From assembly GCA_039816045.1 (NCBI GenBank), contig JBCBYB010000008.1:75411-139410 (forward strand): DNA of 64,000 bases, given 5' to 3'. This document shows, one piece after another, positions 26,838 to 34,077 of this stretch. Made by a program: the position numbers and the translations under genes. Position 1 is the first letter of the stretch; the number at the start of each line of letters is the position of its first letter. The notes under the pieces were generated by a model. The model was not told the origin of the DNA, did no database searches, and was given only the letters and a program-made list of their open reading frames with translations. The DNA is from Thermohalobaculum sp039816045. GTDB lineage: Bacteria; Pseudomonadota; Alphaproteobacteria; Rhodobacterales; Rhodobacteraceae.

Positions 26838-27515
26838 ATGGCGGAACAACGGCAGACGGGTGTGCATGTGGTCGTAAGACCGGCCTACACGGCGGGGGAG
26901 CTGCTGGCGGACAAGGTGCTCCATGTCACAGGTGTGAGTGCGGCGCTGATTGCTGCGCCCATTCTGGTCGGGCTGGCCGTTGTTTGGCACACCGGTGGTG
27001 CGACCATCGCCGCGGTTGCCGTCTATGCCGCCTGTCTGGTGGCTATGTTCGCTGCCTCGGCCTCTTATCACCTGATCAAGATCCCGCGCTTCGACAGCTG
27101 GCTGCGCCGTCTCGATCACGCCGCCATCTATGCCAAGATCGCGGGGACCTATACGCCGTTCACCGTCATGTTGGGGGGTGAGCGCGCGGCGCTGATCCTC
27201 GCGGGCATGTGGTCGGCCGCGGGAGCGGGGATCGCGCTCAAACTCCTGATCCCCGATCGGCTCGAATGGCTGACGCTCGGGCTTTATCTCGCAATGGGCT
27301 GGGCCATCGTGGCCGTTGGGTGGCCAATCCTTGCTGGGCTCGGCACGCCCGCCTTCGTCCTCTTTTTTGTGGGCGGGGCGCTCTACACCGTCGGTGTGGT
27401 CTTTCACCTATGGGAAAGCCTGCCGTTCCAAAACGCAATCTGGCACGCGGCAGTGCTGGCCGCGAGTTTTGTCTTCTACGCTGCCGTCGTTCTGGAGCTG
27501 AGCCGGATCGACTGA
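26838..27515 (+). CDS. Hemolysin III/PAQR family membrane protein
   Basis: About 225 aa and seven predicted TM helices. Family motifs are SASYHLIKIPRFDSWLRRLD (Ser and His ligands), DHAAIYAKIAGTYTPF and the C-terminal NAIWHAAVLAASF with the second His. These positions coordinate zinc in PAQR-type hydrolases. ATG 26838 (MAEQRQTG) is preferred; in-frame starts lie 15 and 24 nt upstream. It is convergent with ccoS, 2 bp apart. Confidence 0.88.
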   Translation: MAEQRQTGVHVVVRPAYTAGELLADKVLHVTGVSAALIAAPILVGLAVVWHTGGATIAAVAVYAACLVAMFAASASYHLIKIPRFDSWLRRLDHAAIYAKIAGTYTPFTVMLGGERAALILAGMWSAAGAGIALKLLIPDRLEWLTLGLYLAMGWAIVAVGWPILAGLGTPAFVLFFVGGALYTVGVVFHLWESLPFQNAIWHAAVLAASFVFYAAVVLELSRID

Positions 27516-27517
27516 GC

Positions 27518-27670
27518 TCAGCCGTCTGGGTCGCGCTCGGTGAAAAGAATGCGCGCGGCATCCCCCTCGAGGTCCTGGTACTGCCCGTGACGGAGGGCCC
27601 AGACAAAGGCGCAGAGCCCGAGCAGTCCGAGTCCCAGCGACACCGGGATCAATACGGCGAGGATTGTCAT
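27518..27670 (-). CDS. ccoS: cbb3 oxidase assembly protein CcoS
   Basis: A 50-aa protein. One TM helix (MTILAVLIPVSLGLGLLGLC) is followed by AFVWALRHGQYQDLEGDAAR and ILFTERD, the diagnostic CcoS tail. CcoS is needed for cofactor insertion into the cbb3-type cytochrome c oxidase. Its ATG overlaps the ccoI stop (ATGA), completing a fully overlapping ccoGHIS operon. Confidence 0.93.
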   Translation of the reverse strand: MTILAVLIPVSLGLGLLGLCAFVWALRHGQYQDLEGDAARILFTERDPDG

Positions 27671-29925
27671 TGGCTGGTGTCCTTTGGTTCGAGTGGCGCT
27701 CGCTGATCGGTCGGCCAGCTGCGGATCGCGTTCAGTGTCACGATGATTGATGAGCCTGACATCGCCAGGGCTGCGACCAGTGGCGTGACCAAACCCGCCA
27801 GCGCGAGCGGGATCGCGAGTGCATTGTAGATTGCGGCAAGGGCAAAGTTTTGCAGAGCGCGACGACGCGCGGTTTGCGCTGTGCGAATTGCAAATGTCAC
27901 GGGTGAGAGGCGCGCCCCGGTGAACACCAGATCTGCCGCTGCCCGGCTCACATCCGCTGCGGCCACCGGGGACATCGAAGCGGAGGCAGCGGCCAGAGCC
28001 GGCGCGTCATTAATCCCGTCACCGACCATCAGAATGCGGTGTCCGTCACGCTCGAGCGCTCGGATATGGGCGAGTTTGTCTGTTGGAGTTTGGGTCGAGA
28101 GGGCTTTTGGAATTCCGGCAGCTCTGGCAAGCCGAGCCACCGGACCACTTCCATCCCCTGAAAGCAATACAACCTTCAACCCCAAACCACACAGGGCCGA
28201 ACACGTCTCAGGGCCATCCTTACGCAGCACTTCTCCGAAAGTGAAAGCAAGAGGTGTGCCATCTCCAACGCGCAGAAAGACTGCCGTTTCCTCGGTGGGC
28301 TCCGCGCCCGTCCACGCCGCACTTCCCAGACGGGCGGTCAGATCGCCCGCGCGTCCCTCGATGCCCAGTCCCGGATGCTCGATCACCTCTGTGATCTCCG
28401 CAGGCGAGATGCTGTGTGCCGCCGCCGCTTCACTGAGGGCGCGCGCCAAAGGGTGGCGTGAGGAGCGCGCGAGCGCCATTGCGATGGGCCAGGCGGGGTC
28501 GTCGATGCGCGGGGCGTTGTTCAGAACGGGTTGCCCGTCGGTGAGCGTGCCCGTCTTATCGAAAACCACCGTATCAACAGTCGCCAAACGCTCGAGCGCA
28601 CCAGCGTCCTTCAGCAAGACCCCACTTCGGAAGAGCTTGCCGCCCGCCGCCGCATGCACAGCTGGAACCGCAAGCCCGAGTGCACAGGGGCAGGTTATGA
28701 TAAGGAGCGCTGTGGCCACCGAGAGCGACAGCCGAATGTCTCCTGTCGCGAGATACCAGCCAAAAAATGCTGTGGCAGCAATGAGATGGACCAAGGGTGC
28801 ATAGATGCGGGCCGCTTGGTCGGCCCAGCGGTCATAGCGGGTCTTGCCATGCTCTGCCACTGTGACCATTCGGGCAATCTCAGCCAGCAGCGTTGCCTCG
28901 CCGGTCGCGCGGGCCCGGACCCGAAGCACACCGGAGAGGTTCAGCATGCCGGCATGGACCTCCGCTCCTTCTTCCACGACCTCGGGGCGACTCTCGCCAG
29001 TCACCAGCGATCGATCGACATCCGAGCGCCCGACCTCCACCACTCCGTCAGCGGGAATGCGCTCACCCGCGGCGACTTCGACAAGGGCACCGGGCGACAG
29101 CTCCTCGGCGGGGATCGCCGCACGGGAGCCATCCGCTGCAATCACCGTCGCCGACCGTGCTGACAGTGCGGTTAGCTCCGCCGCTGAGGATCGCGCGACG
29201 GCTCGGGTCCGGTGGTCGAGGTACCGCCCAACCAAGAGAAAGAAGAGCAGCGAGATGCCTGCATCGAAATAGGCGTGCTCCCCGCTCAGCATTGTTTCAT
29301 AGAGCGAGGACCCCGCTGCGAGACAGACGGCGAGCGAAATTGGGACATCCATATTGAGACGCCTGGCCCGCAATGAACCAATGGCAGAGCGGAAGAAGGG
29401 CATCCCAGAATACGCGATCGCCGGCAGCGCAATCAGTGCGGAGACCCAGTGAAGGAAATCCCGTGTTGCATCCTCAGCGCCCGACCAGACAGACACCGAG
29501 AGCAGCATGACGTTCATCGCTGCGAAGCCGGCGACGCCGAGCCTCGCTAGCAAATCGCGCCCTTGGGCGTCCCGATCGACGCCGGCCATCGCATTGGCGT
29601 CGAAGGGCTTTGCATCATAGCCGAGCGCCTCAAGCGCCTCGATGATCCGCGAGACCGAACTCACATCCGGGTTAAACTCAACGTTTGCCCGCCGGAGCGA
29701 CAGGTTTACACGGACGAACTCGATACCGGTTTCCTGTGCGAGCCCTCGCTCAATGGTGCCTATGCATCCGGCGCAGGAGATCCCCGGCAAAAGGAGATCA
29801 ACCCGCTTTCGTCGGCCTTCGCTCGGGCGCGCCCAGCGTTCAGCGGCCTGGCTTGCAAGGGCACTTGCCGCGCCTCCTCCGCAACAGGGCGAAAAGGGCG
29901 GGTTGTCCTCTAGATCGCGCATCAC
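27667..29925 (-). CDS. ccoI: CcoI-type copper P1B-ATPase
   Basis: 752 aa. A Cys-rich N-terminus (PPFSPCCGGG) precedes a heavy-metal-associated domain with GISCAGC. Then come the TM helices with the metal-transport motif CPC (ITCPCALGLAVP), the phosphorylation loop DKTGTLTDG and MVGDGINDAPALAAA. CcoI-type pumps move copper toward the periplasmic side for assembly of the CuB centre of cbb3 oxidase rather than for copper resistance. It overlaps ccoH and ccoS by 4 bp each. Confidence 0.96.
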   Translation of the reverse strand: MMRDLEDNPPFSPCCGGGAASALASQAAERWARPSEGRRKRVDLLLPGISCAGCIGTIERGLAQETGIEFVRVNLSLRRANVEFNPDVSSVSRIIEALEALGYDAKPFDANAMAGVDRDAQGRDLLARLGVAGFAAMNVMLLSVSVWSGAEDATRDFLHWVSALIALPAIAYSGMPFFRSAIGSLRARRLNMDVPISLAVCLAAGSSLYETMLSGEHAYFDAGISLLFFLLVGRYLDHRTRAVARSSAAELTALSARSATVIAADGSRAAIPAEELSPGALVEVAAGERIPADGVVEVGRSDVDRSLVTGESRPEVVEEGAEVHAGMLNLSGVLRVRARATGEATLLAEIARMVTVAEHGKTRYDRWADQAARIYAPLVHLIAATAFFGWYLATGDIRLSLSVATALLIITCPCALGLAVPAVHAAAGGKLFRSGVLLKDAGALERLATVDTVVFDKTGTLTDGQPVLNNAPRIDDPAWPIAMALARSSRHPLARALSEAAAAHSISPAEITEVIEHPGLGIEGRAGDLTARLGSAAWTGAEPTEETAVFLRVGDGTPLAFTFGEVLRKDGPETCSALCGLGLKVVLLSGDGSGPVARLARAAGIPKALSTQTPTDKLAHIRALERDGHRILMVGDGINDAPALAAASASMSPVAAADVSRAAADLVFTGARLSPVTFAIRTAQTARRRALQNFALAAIYNALAIPLALAGLVTPLVAALAMSGSSIIVTLNAIRSWPTDQRAPLEPKDTSQ

Positions 29926-30410
29926 TTGGGCTCCGGGACGAAGAGATTGGCGGATGCAGTATAGGACGCCTTGCCGTCATTTGCTGCGATGGCTATCCGC
30001 CATTGACCCGGTGCAAGGGAGGCTTCGGCCTCGTATTCACCCGGCTTTGATCCAGCCCTTGCGGTCAGCGCGCGATCCTGAGCGTCGGTTGCCGGACGGC
30101 CCACGGTGATTGCCGGTGCCAACCCCTCGAGAGGCGCTCCCTCCGCATCGCTAAACCGAACGGTCAGCACACCGTCGCGATGGGCCACCACGGACTGCCA
30201 GCCCAGCGTCCGTTGTGCCGCGGTGCGGGCATCCCAGCCCTGGCTTGCGACATAGGAGTTCTTCACGATCAGCCCCGGGAAGCTCCCGGTTGCCGAGAAC
30301 AGAAGCGTGAGGTTCGCCGTCAAAATAACGCCGAAGGCCAGGAGCGCGATCACAAGAACCATGCGCCCAGTGATTGGACGGGCGGATCGATCGAGATGGG
30401 TGTTGCTCAT
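29922..30410 (-). CDS. ccoH: CcoH/FixH assembly protein
   Basis: 162 aa. One N-terminal TM helix (MVLVIALLAFGVILTANLTL) is followed by a periplasmic FixH domain with SFPGLIVKNSYVASQGWD and YEAEASLAPGQWRIAIAA. CcoH stabilises cbb3 assembly intermediates. ATG 30410 sits in an ATGA overlap with the ccoG stop. Confidence 0.94.
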   Translation of the reverse strand: MSNTHLDRSARPITGRMVLVIALLAFGVILTANLTLLFSATGSFPGLIVKNSYVASQGWDARTAAQRTLGWQSVVAHRDGVLTVRFSDAEGAPLEGLAPAITVGRPATDAQDRALTARAGSKPGEYEAEASLAPGQWRIAIAANDGKASYTASANLFVPEPK

Positions 30411-31837
30411 TCTTCGGGTCCTCTGAAATGCGTCTTGTAGGCGGTGCACTCCCGGGTCGCGACGTTTTCGACCCACATCGTAAGGTCAAAGCGCTCTGGC
30501 ATGCCGAACCACGGTGGGGCCGTTAGGAAGACACGTAAGCGCCGGGTCGTGTCGGCGGCCACGGTGAACACAAGGCTTGCTTCGTTCTGTACCTCTGGCA
30601 CCACGAAGTAGTCGCTCTTGACCGAGAGGCGAAACCGGTTGGGCTCGCCGCTCTTGTTGTGAACCTTGAGGGTATAGCCGTTCCGGATCTCGCCGTTGGT
30701 CAGCGTAACATAGAGCGGATTGCGGTCCCGCTCGAGAGATATGCCGACCTCGGAGCGCACAAACAGCGCGACCACCATCGCGATCCCGATCAGCGACCAT
30801 AGAGCAGTGTAGAGCAGTGTGCGCGCCCGAACCACCCGGCGCCATGACGGCACGGGCTCGGCGCCGCCTCGCTCCAGCGTCTCGTCGGCAAGGGTGCAAT
30901 AGTCGATCAGCCCGCGGGGCTTGCCAATCTTGGCCATGATGTCGTCGCAGGCATCGATGCAGAGCGCGCAGGTGATGCAGCCGATCTGCTGGCCCTCTCG
31001 GATGTCCACTCCGGTTGGGCAGACGTTGACGCAGGCATTGCAGTCGATGCAGTCGCCGAGCGACGCCGCTGCGGCGGCTTTGCGGTGTTTGCCCCGGGGC
31101 TCTCCGCGCCAGTCCTTGTAGGTGACAATCAAAGACTGGTCGTCGGGCATCGCCCCTTGGATGCGCGGCCAGGGGCACATGTAGATACAGACCTGCTCTC
31201 GCATAAACCCGCCGAAGATAAACGTCGTAGCGGTGAGAATGCCCACGGTGGTGTAGGCGATGGCGGGCGCCTGACCGGTCGCGAACTGCCACGCCAAGGT
31301 CGGTGCGTCGGCGAAGTAGAAGATCCAAGCGCCGCCGGTCGCGAGGGCGATGAGCAGCCATAGGGTCCATTTCGCACTGCGGCGCCAGATCTTTTTCGCG
31401 CCCCAGGGAGCGTTCCAAAGCCGCATCTGAGCGTTCCGGTCGCCGTCGATCCAGCGCTCGACATGTTGGTAGAGATCGACCCAGACAGTCTGTGGACAAG
31501 TGTACCCGCACCAGGCGCGTCCCAGCACCGAGGTCACCAAGAACAGCCCCAAGCCCGCCATGATCAGCAACCCTGCGACATAGTAGAACTCTTGCGGCCA
31601 GATCTCGATCCAAAAGAAGAAGAACCGCCGGTTGGCGAGGTCGACCAGCACGGCTTGGTCCGGCATGTGCGGACCACGGTCCCAGCGGATCCATGGGGTG
31701 AGGTAATAGACCGCAAGCGTCACCGCCATGATCGCCCATTTGAGGCGGCGGAACTGTCCCGTCACCGATTTTGGAAAGATCGGCTCACGGGATGTGTAGA
31801 GCGGTTCCGCGGAACCGGTGGTGTCCGATTGCGACAA
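30407..31837 (-). CDS. ccoG: Cytochrome oxidase accessory protein CcoG (ferredoxin-like)
   Basis: 476 aa from a TTG start. Several TM helices, CGYTCPQTVW and CIYMCPWPRIQG loops, then two [4Fe-4S] motifs (CIDCNACVNVCPTG and CITCALCIDACDD) and a C-terminal Ig-like domain (FixG_C). CcoG probably reduces copper for CcoI. The TTG at 31837 follows GGAGG with 5-nt spacing and gives the usual (M)SQSDTT start. An ATG at 31885 in the same frame lies upstream of the transcription start predicted from the FNR box, so it is unlikely. Confidence 0.93.
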   Translation of the reverse strand: MSQSDTTGSAEPLYTSREPIFPKSVTGQFRRLKWAIMAVTLAVYYLTPWIRWDRGPHMPDQAVLVDLANRRFFFFWIEIWPQEFYYVAGLLIMAGLGLFLVTSVLGRAWCGYTCPQTVWVDLYQHVERWIDGDRNAQMRLWNAPWGAKKIWRRSAKWTLWLLIALATGGAWIFYFADAPTLAWQFATGQAPAIAYTTVGILTATTFIFGGFMREQVCIYMCPWPRIQGAMPDDQSLIVTYKDWRGEPRGKHRKAAAAASLGDCIDCNACVNVCPTGVDIREGQQIGCITCALCIDACDDIMAKIGKPRGLIDYCTLADETLERGGAEPVPSWRRVVRARTLLYTALWSLIGIAMVVALFVRSEVGISLERDRNPLYVTLTNGEIRNGYTLKVHNKSGEPNRFRLSVKSDYFVVPEVQNEASLVFTVAADTTRRLRVFLTAPPWFGMPERFDLTMWVENVATRECTAYKTHFRGPEE

Positions 31838-31880
31838 GGAGGCCTCCAAAAATCGCGGAGCCCCGAAAGGGCTGGCCCAG

Positions 31881-31922
31881 ATCATCGGAGAGTCTGGTCC
31901 CGTCGTCCTTGATCGGAATCAA
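31881..31922 (-). promoter_or_regulatory. FNR/FnrL box and -10 element of ccoGHIS
   Basis: A perfect FNR palindrome TTGAT-CGGA-ATCAA lies at 31909-31922. On the minus strand GATGAT (31881-31886) matches the -10 consensus in 4 of 6. If FNR acts at -41.5 (class II) the transcript starts near 31874, and GATGAT then falls at -12 to -7. This predicts anaerobic/microaerobic induction of ccoGHIS by FnrL. Confidence 0.75.
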
Positions 31923-31985
31923 ACCCGTCAAAGCGATCGTGGCGCTCGGCTCTGAGTTGGTCGGGCGATGTCGAAACCGGCTTCT

Positions 31986-32008
31986 AGCTGCGGTTCGGGT
32001 CCGCAGCT
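31986..32008. repeat. 8-bp inverted repeat AGCTGCGG/CCGCAGCT
   Basis: Perfect 8-bp arms (31986-31993 and 32001-32008) with a 7-nt loop, in the gene-free stretch between the FNR box and the IS630 remnant. No T-tract follows on either strand, so it is not a clear terminator. Nothing else was recognised between 31923 and 32111. Confidence 0.5.
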
Positions 32009-32111
32009 TGTGCGGCGGAGTTTCCGTCACGGTCTCGGCCCCGCCGCGCTCATCTGTGAGGCAGGCGTGTCGAAGACCTGCGTTGAGGCCAAGGTGTCCG
32101 AGAGACAGTGA

Positions 32112-32579
32112 CCACCCCTTGAGGAGCTGGCCCGGGAGGCAGCAGCTTGGATGCTTCGGACCATGGCAAAACGCACCGGCCTGGCCACCTCAACCGTGTA
32201 GGGGTTTGGAAGGCGCAACCGCTCCCACCGTATCGTTGGCTGGTCTTCAAGCTCTCGAAGGATCCGGCCTTCTCGAACCGTCGCCAAGCGCAACTGTACC
32301 AGGACGCTGTTCTCGACGCTCAAACCGCTGACTGGCAGGGTCTTTGGGCGAACCGTGCCGCGGCGTCGTTATCTGGAATTCCTGCTGGGTGTCAGTGCCC
32401 CCAACCGCGAGTTCCCGGCTGGCAAGACCATGCACGCGATCCTAGACAGTCTGGCCGCGCGCAAGACGCTGGCCATGCGACGGTGCCCCGAACGACATCT
32501 CCGGTGGGCGGTCCACTTCACAGCAGATGCGAGCTTACGGCGGAATGCGGCCGAACTCGCTTTGCAATGCTTTCGCTGA
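32112..32579 (+). pseudogene. IS630-family transposase remnant
   Basis: Fragments of an IS630-type transposase in shifting frames. The helix-turn-helix end reads RTMAKRTGLATSTV and stops at a TAG (32199-32201). The next piece, WKAQPLPPYRWLVFKLSKD, is in another frame. The C-terminal part VPRRRYLEFL...EFPAGKTMHAILDSLAARK...RHLRWAVHFT returns to the first frame. The central part with the first catalytic Asp (VDEKSQ-type) is deleted, and the final SWLN-type block with the catalytic Glu is degraded (SLRRNAAELAL). The gene is dead. No flanking inverted repeats were identified. Confidence 0.72.
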
Positions 32580-32655
32580 GTGCGACGCCAGCGCCCTTCC
32601 CTGGAGCGCAGACTCAAGCGCCATTGTCACCGTTAGAAGTCGGTTTCTCCAAATA

Positions 32656-33437
32656 CTAGGCCGTGTGGACGAATTTGCCCAAGACGAAAGCTGCGGCCAG
32701 CGCGACGATGGAGCGGAAGTTTCGGGCGGTCTTCTCGCATCGTAGCGCGACGCGCTTGAAGCGCTTCATCCTGTCGATCATCTGCTCGATGCGGGCCCGT
32801 CCCCGGTAGAGTGCCCTCGCGAAGCGGGCTGGAATGCTCTTCCGGTTGGATCGATGCGGGATCACCGGGACGGCGCCGCGGTCGCGCGCCATGGCCCGGT
32901 TGGCATCGCTGTCGTATCCCTTGTCGCCGACGACGGCGCGGGGCGCCTCGTCGGGTCCTGCATCGATGAGGGTCGCGAACATCGGCGCATCCGAGGCTTC
33001 GCCGCCGGTCAGCTCGAAGGCGATGAGAAGCCCGTCATGGTCGGTCTTCACATGGATCTTGGTGCCGAACCCGCCGCGCGAGCGGCCGAGTGCCTGGCCG
33101 TCCTGCCCCCTTTCGCGCCAGCCGCCGAGACATGGGCCCGGACGACCGTCGAGTCGAACATCTGAACGAGATGAGCCGTGCCGCTGGGGCCAGCGAGCAA
33201 GGCAAACCAATCCTCGAACACGCCAGCCTTGCTCAGGCGATCGAAGCGCTTCCAGACGGAGTTCCAGGGGCCGAACCGTACGGGCAGCGCGCGCCAGGAG
33301 ATGTTGTGGACCGTGAAATAGTGGAGCGCCTCGAGGAACAGCCGGTCGTCCCGCGCCTTCGCGCCGCGAGCCGGCAGACAGGCGCGGAACACCTCGAGCG
33401 CCACCTCCCAATCCGCCTCCGTCATCTTCGTCGACAT
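32656..33437 (-). CDS. IS5-family transposase, two overlapping frames joined by -1 frameshift
   Basis: Frame A (33437 down to 33048, 129 aa) holds the N-terminal DUF4096-type domain (MTEADWEVALEVFRACLPAR ... NSVWKRFDRLSKAGVFEDWF) and the first DDE aspartate (MFDSTVVRAH). Frame B, ending at 32656, continues LGRSRGGFGTKIHVKTD with the second Asp in VVGDKGYDSDANR and the Glu in RGRARIEQMIDRMKRFK. The frames meet at a run of five G after AAA (33106-33113 on the plus strand): re-reading one G joins HVSAAGAKGG to QDGQALGRSRGG. Such frameshifts are normal for the IS427-like group, so the element may be active. Confidence 0.9.
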
Positions 33438-33532
33438 CGCCGACCTCCCATGCAGTCGGCTCTCCATGAATCAGACAAATCTCCGCACGGGAATCCTCAA
33501 ACCGTTACTTGAGTCAATTCGTCCACAGGCCC
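32659..33532 (-). mobile_element. IS5-family (IS427-like) insertion sequence, about 874 bp
   Basis: Terminal inverted repeats GGCCGTGTGGACGAATT (left, from 32659) and GGGCCTGTGGACGAATT (right, complement from 33532) match at 15 of 17 positions. They are flanked by TA on both sides (32657-32658 and 33533-33534) within CTAG, the usual target context of this group. The single transposase spans almost the whole element and its stop codon lies in the left flank. Confidence 0.82.
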
Positions 33533-33537
33533 TAGGA

Positions 33538-33858
33538 TCAATCCGATAGATCATCCGAGGGTGCAGTGAACTCTTGCGCCGACCACTCATCGCTCTGATC
33601 TAATCGGCCGTTTCCCTCTGAACGGCTGCCTTGGGTTTTGGACTCGCGATAGGCCGCCGAGAGGATCCCTGGATGTTCCGCTGAAACGGCAACGCCATGC
33701 GGCGCGACGCGTCTCAGGTCTTCGACGATACTGCGACCCAATGTGTCGGTGAGGCTCATGCCGAGGACGAAGATGGCCGCGAGGGCCGCTGTCAGCGCGC
33801 CGCTGGTCAGCATAATCCAATCCATCGCAGCAGCGCCGCACGGATCTTTCAGATACAT
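33538..33858 (-). CDS. Small single-TM protein resembling Flp-type pilin
   Basis: 106 aa. A short head (MYLKDPCGAAAMDWIMLTSG) leads into one hydrophobic helix (ALTAALAAIFVLGMSLTDTL), then a polar tail. The head resembles small Rhodobacterales pilin-like proteins with a G-A-x-x-x-D-W motif related to Flp/type IVb pilins; this is a resemblance only. No pilus assembly (tad/cpa) genes are nearby. Its stop lies 6 bp from the IS5 element, so the insertion may have altered the tail. The polar end (SEGNGRLDQSDEWSAQEFTA) is not diagnostic. Confidence 0.5.
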   Translation of the reverse strand: MYLKDPCGAAAMDWIMLTSGALTAALAAIFVLGMSLTDTLGRSIVEDLRRVAPHGVAVSAEHPGILSAAYRESKTQGSRSEGNGRLDQSDEWSAQEFTAPSDDLSD

Positions 33859-34077
33859 AGAGAGCGACCGGAGAAACCGGGACCGAGTGTACACCACACC
33901 AAAACCTACGACGCATAAATAACCTGCTAACGAAATAGAGAAATTGTCCTAACGAAGCTTTAAGCGAGAGGGTAAACCGGCCAGCGGGGTTCCGCTGCGA
34001 TCCGTTCTGCGCTAGATCCGCGCCTGACCGCGTAGGCCTGCCAAGGGCCCGCGGGTTCTTACCGGACGAGGCCGACG

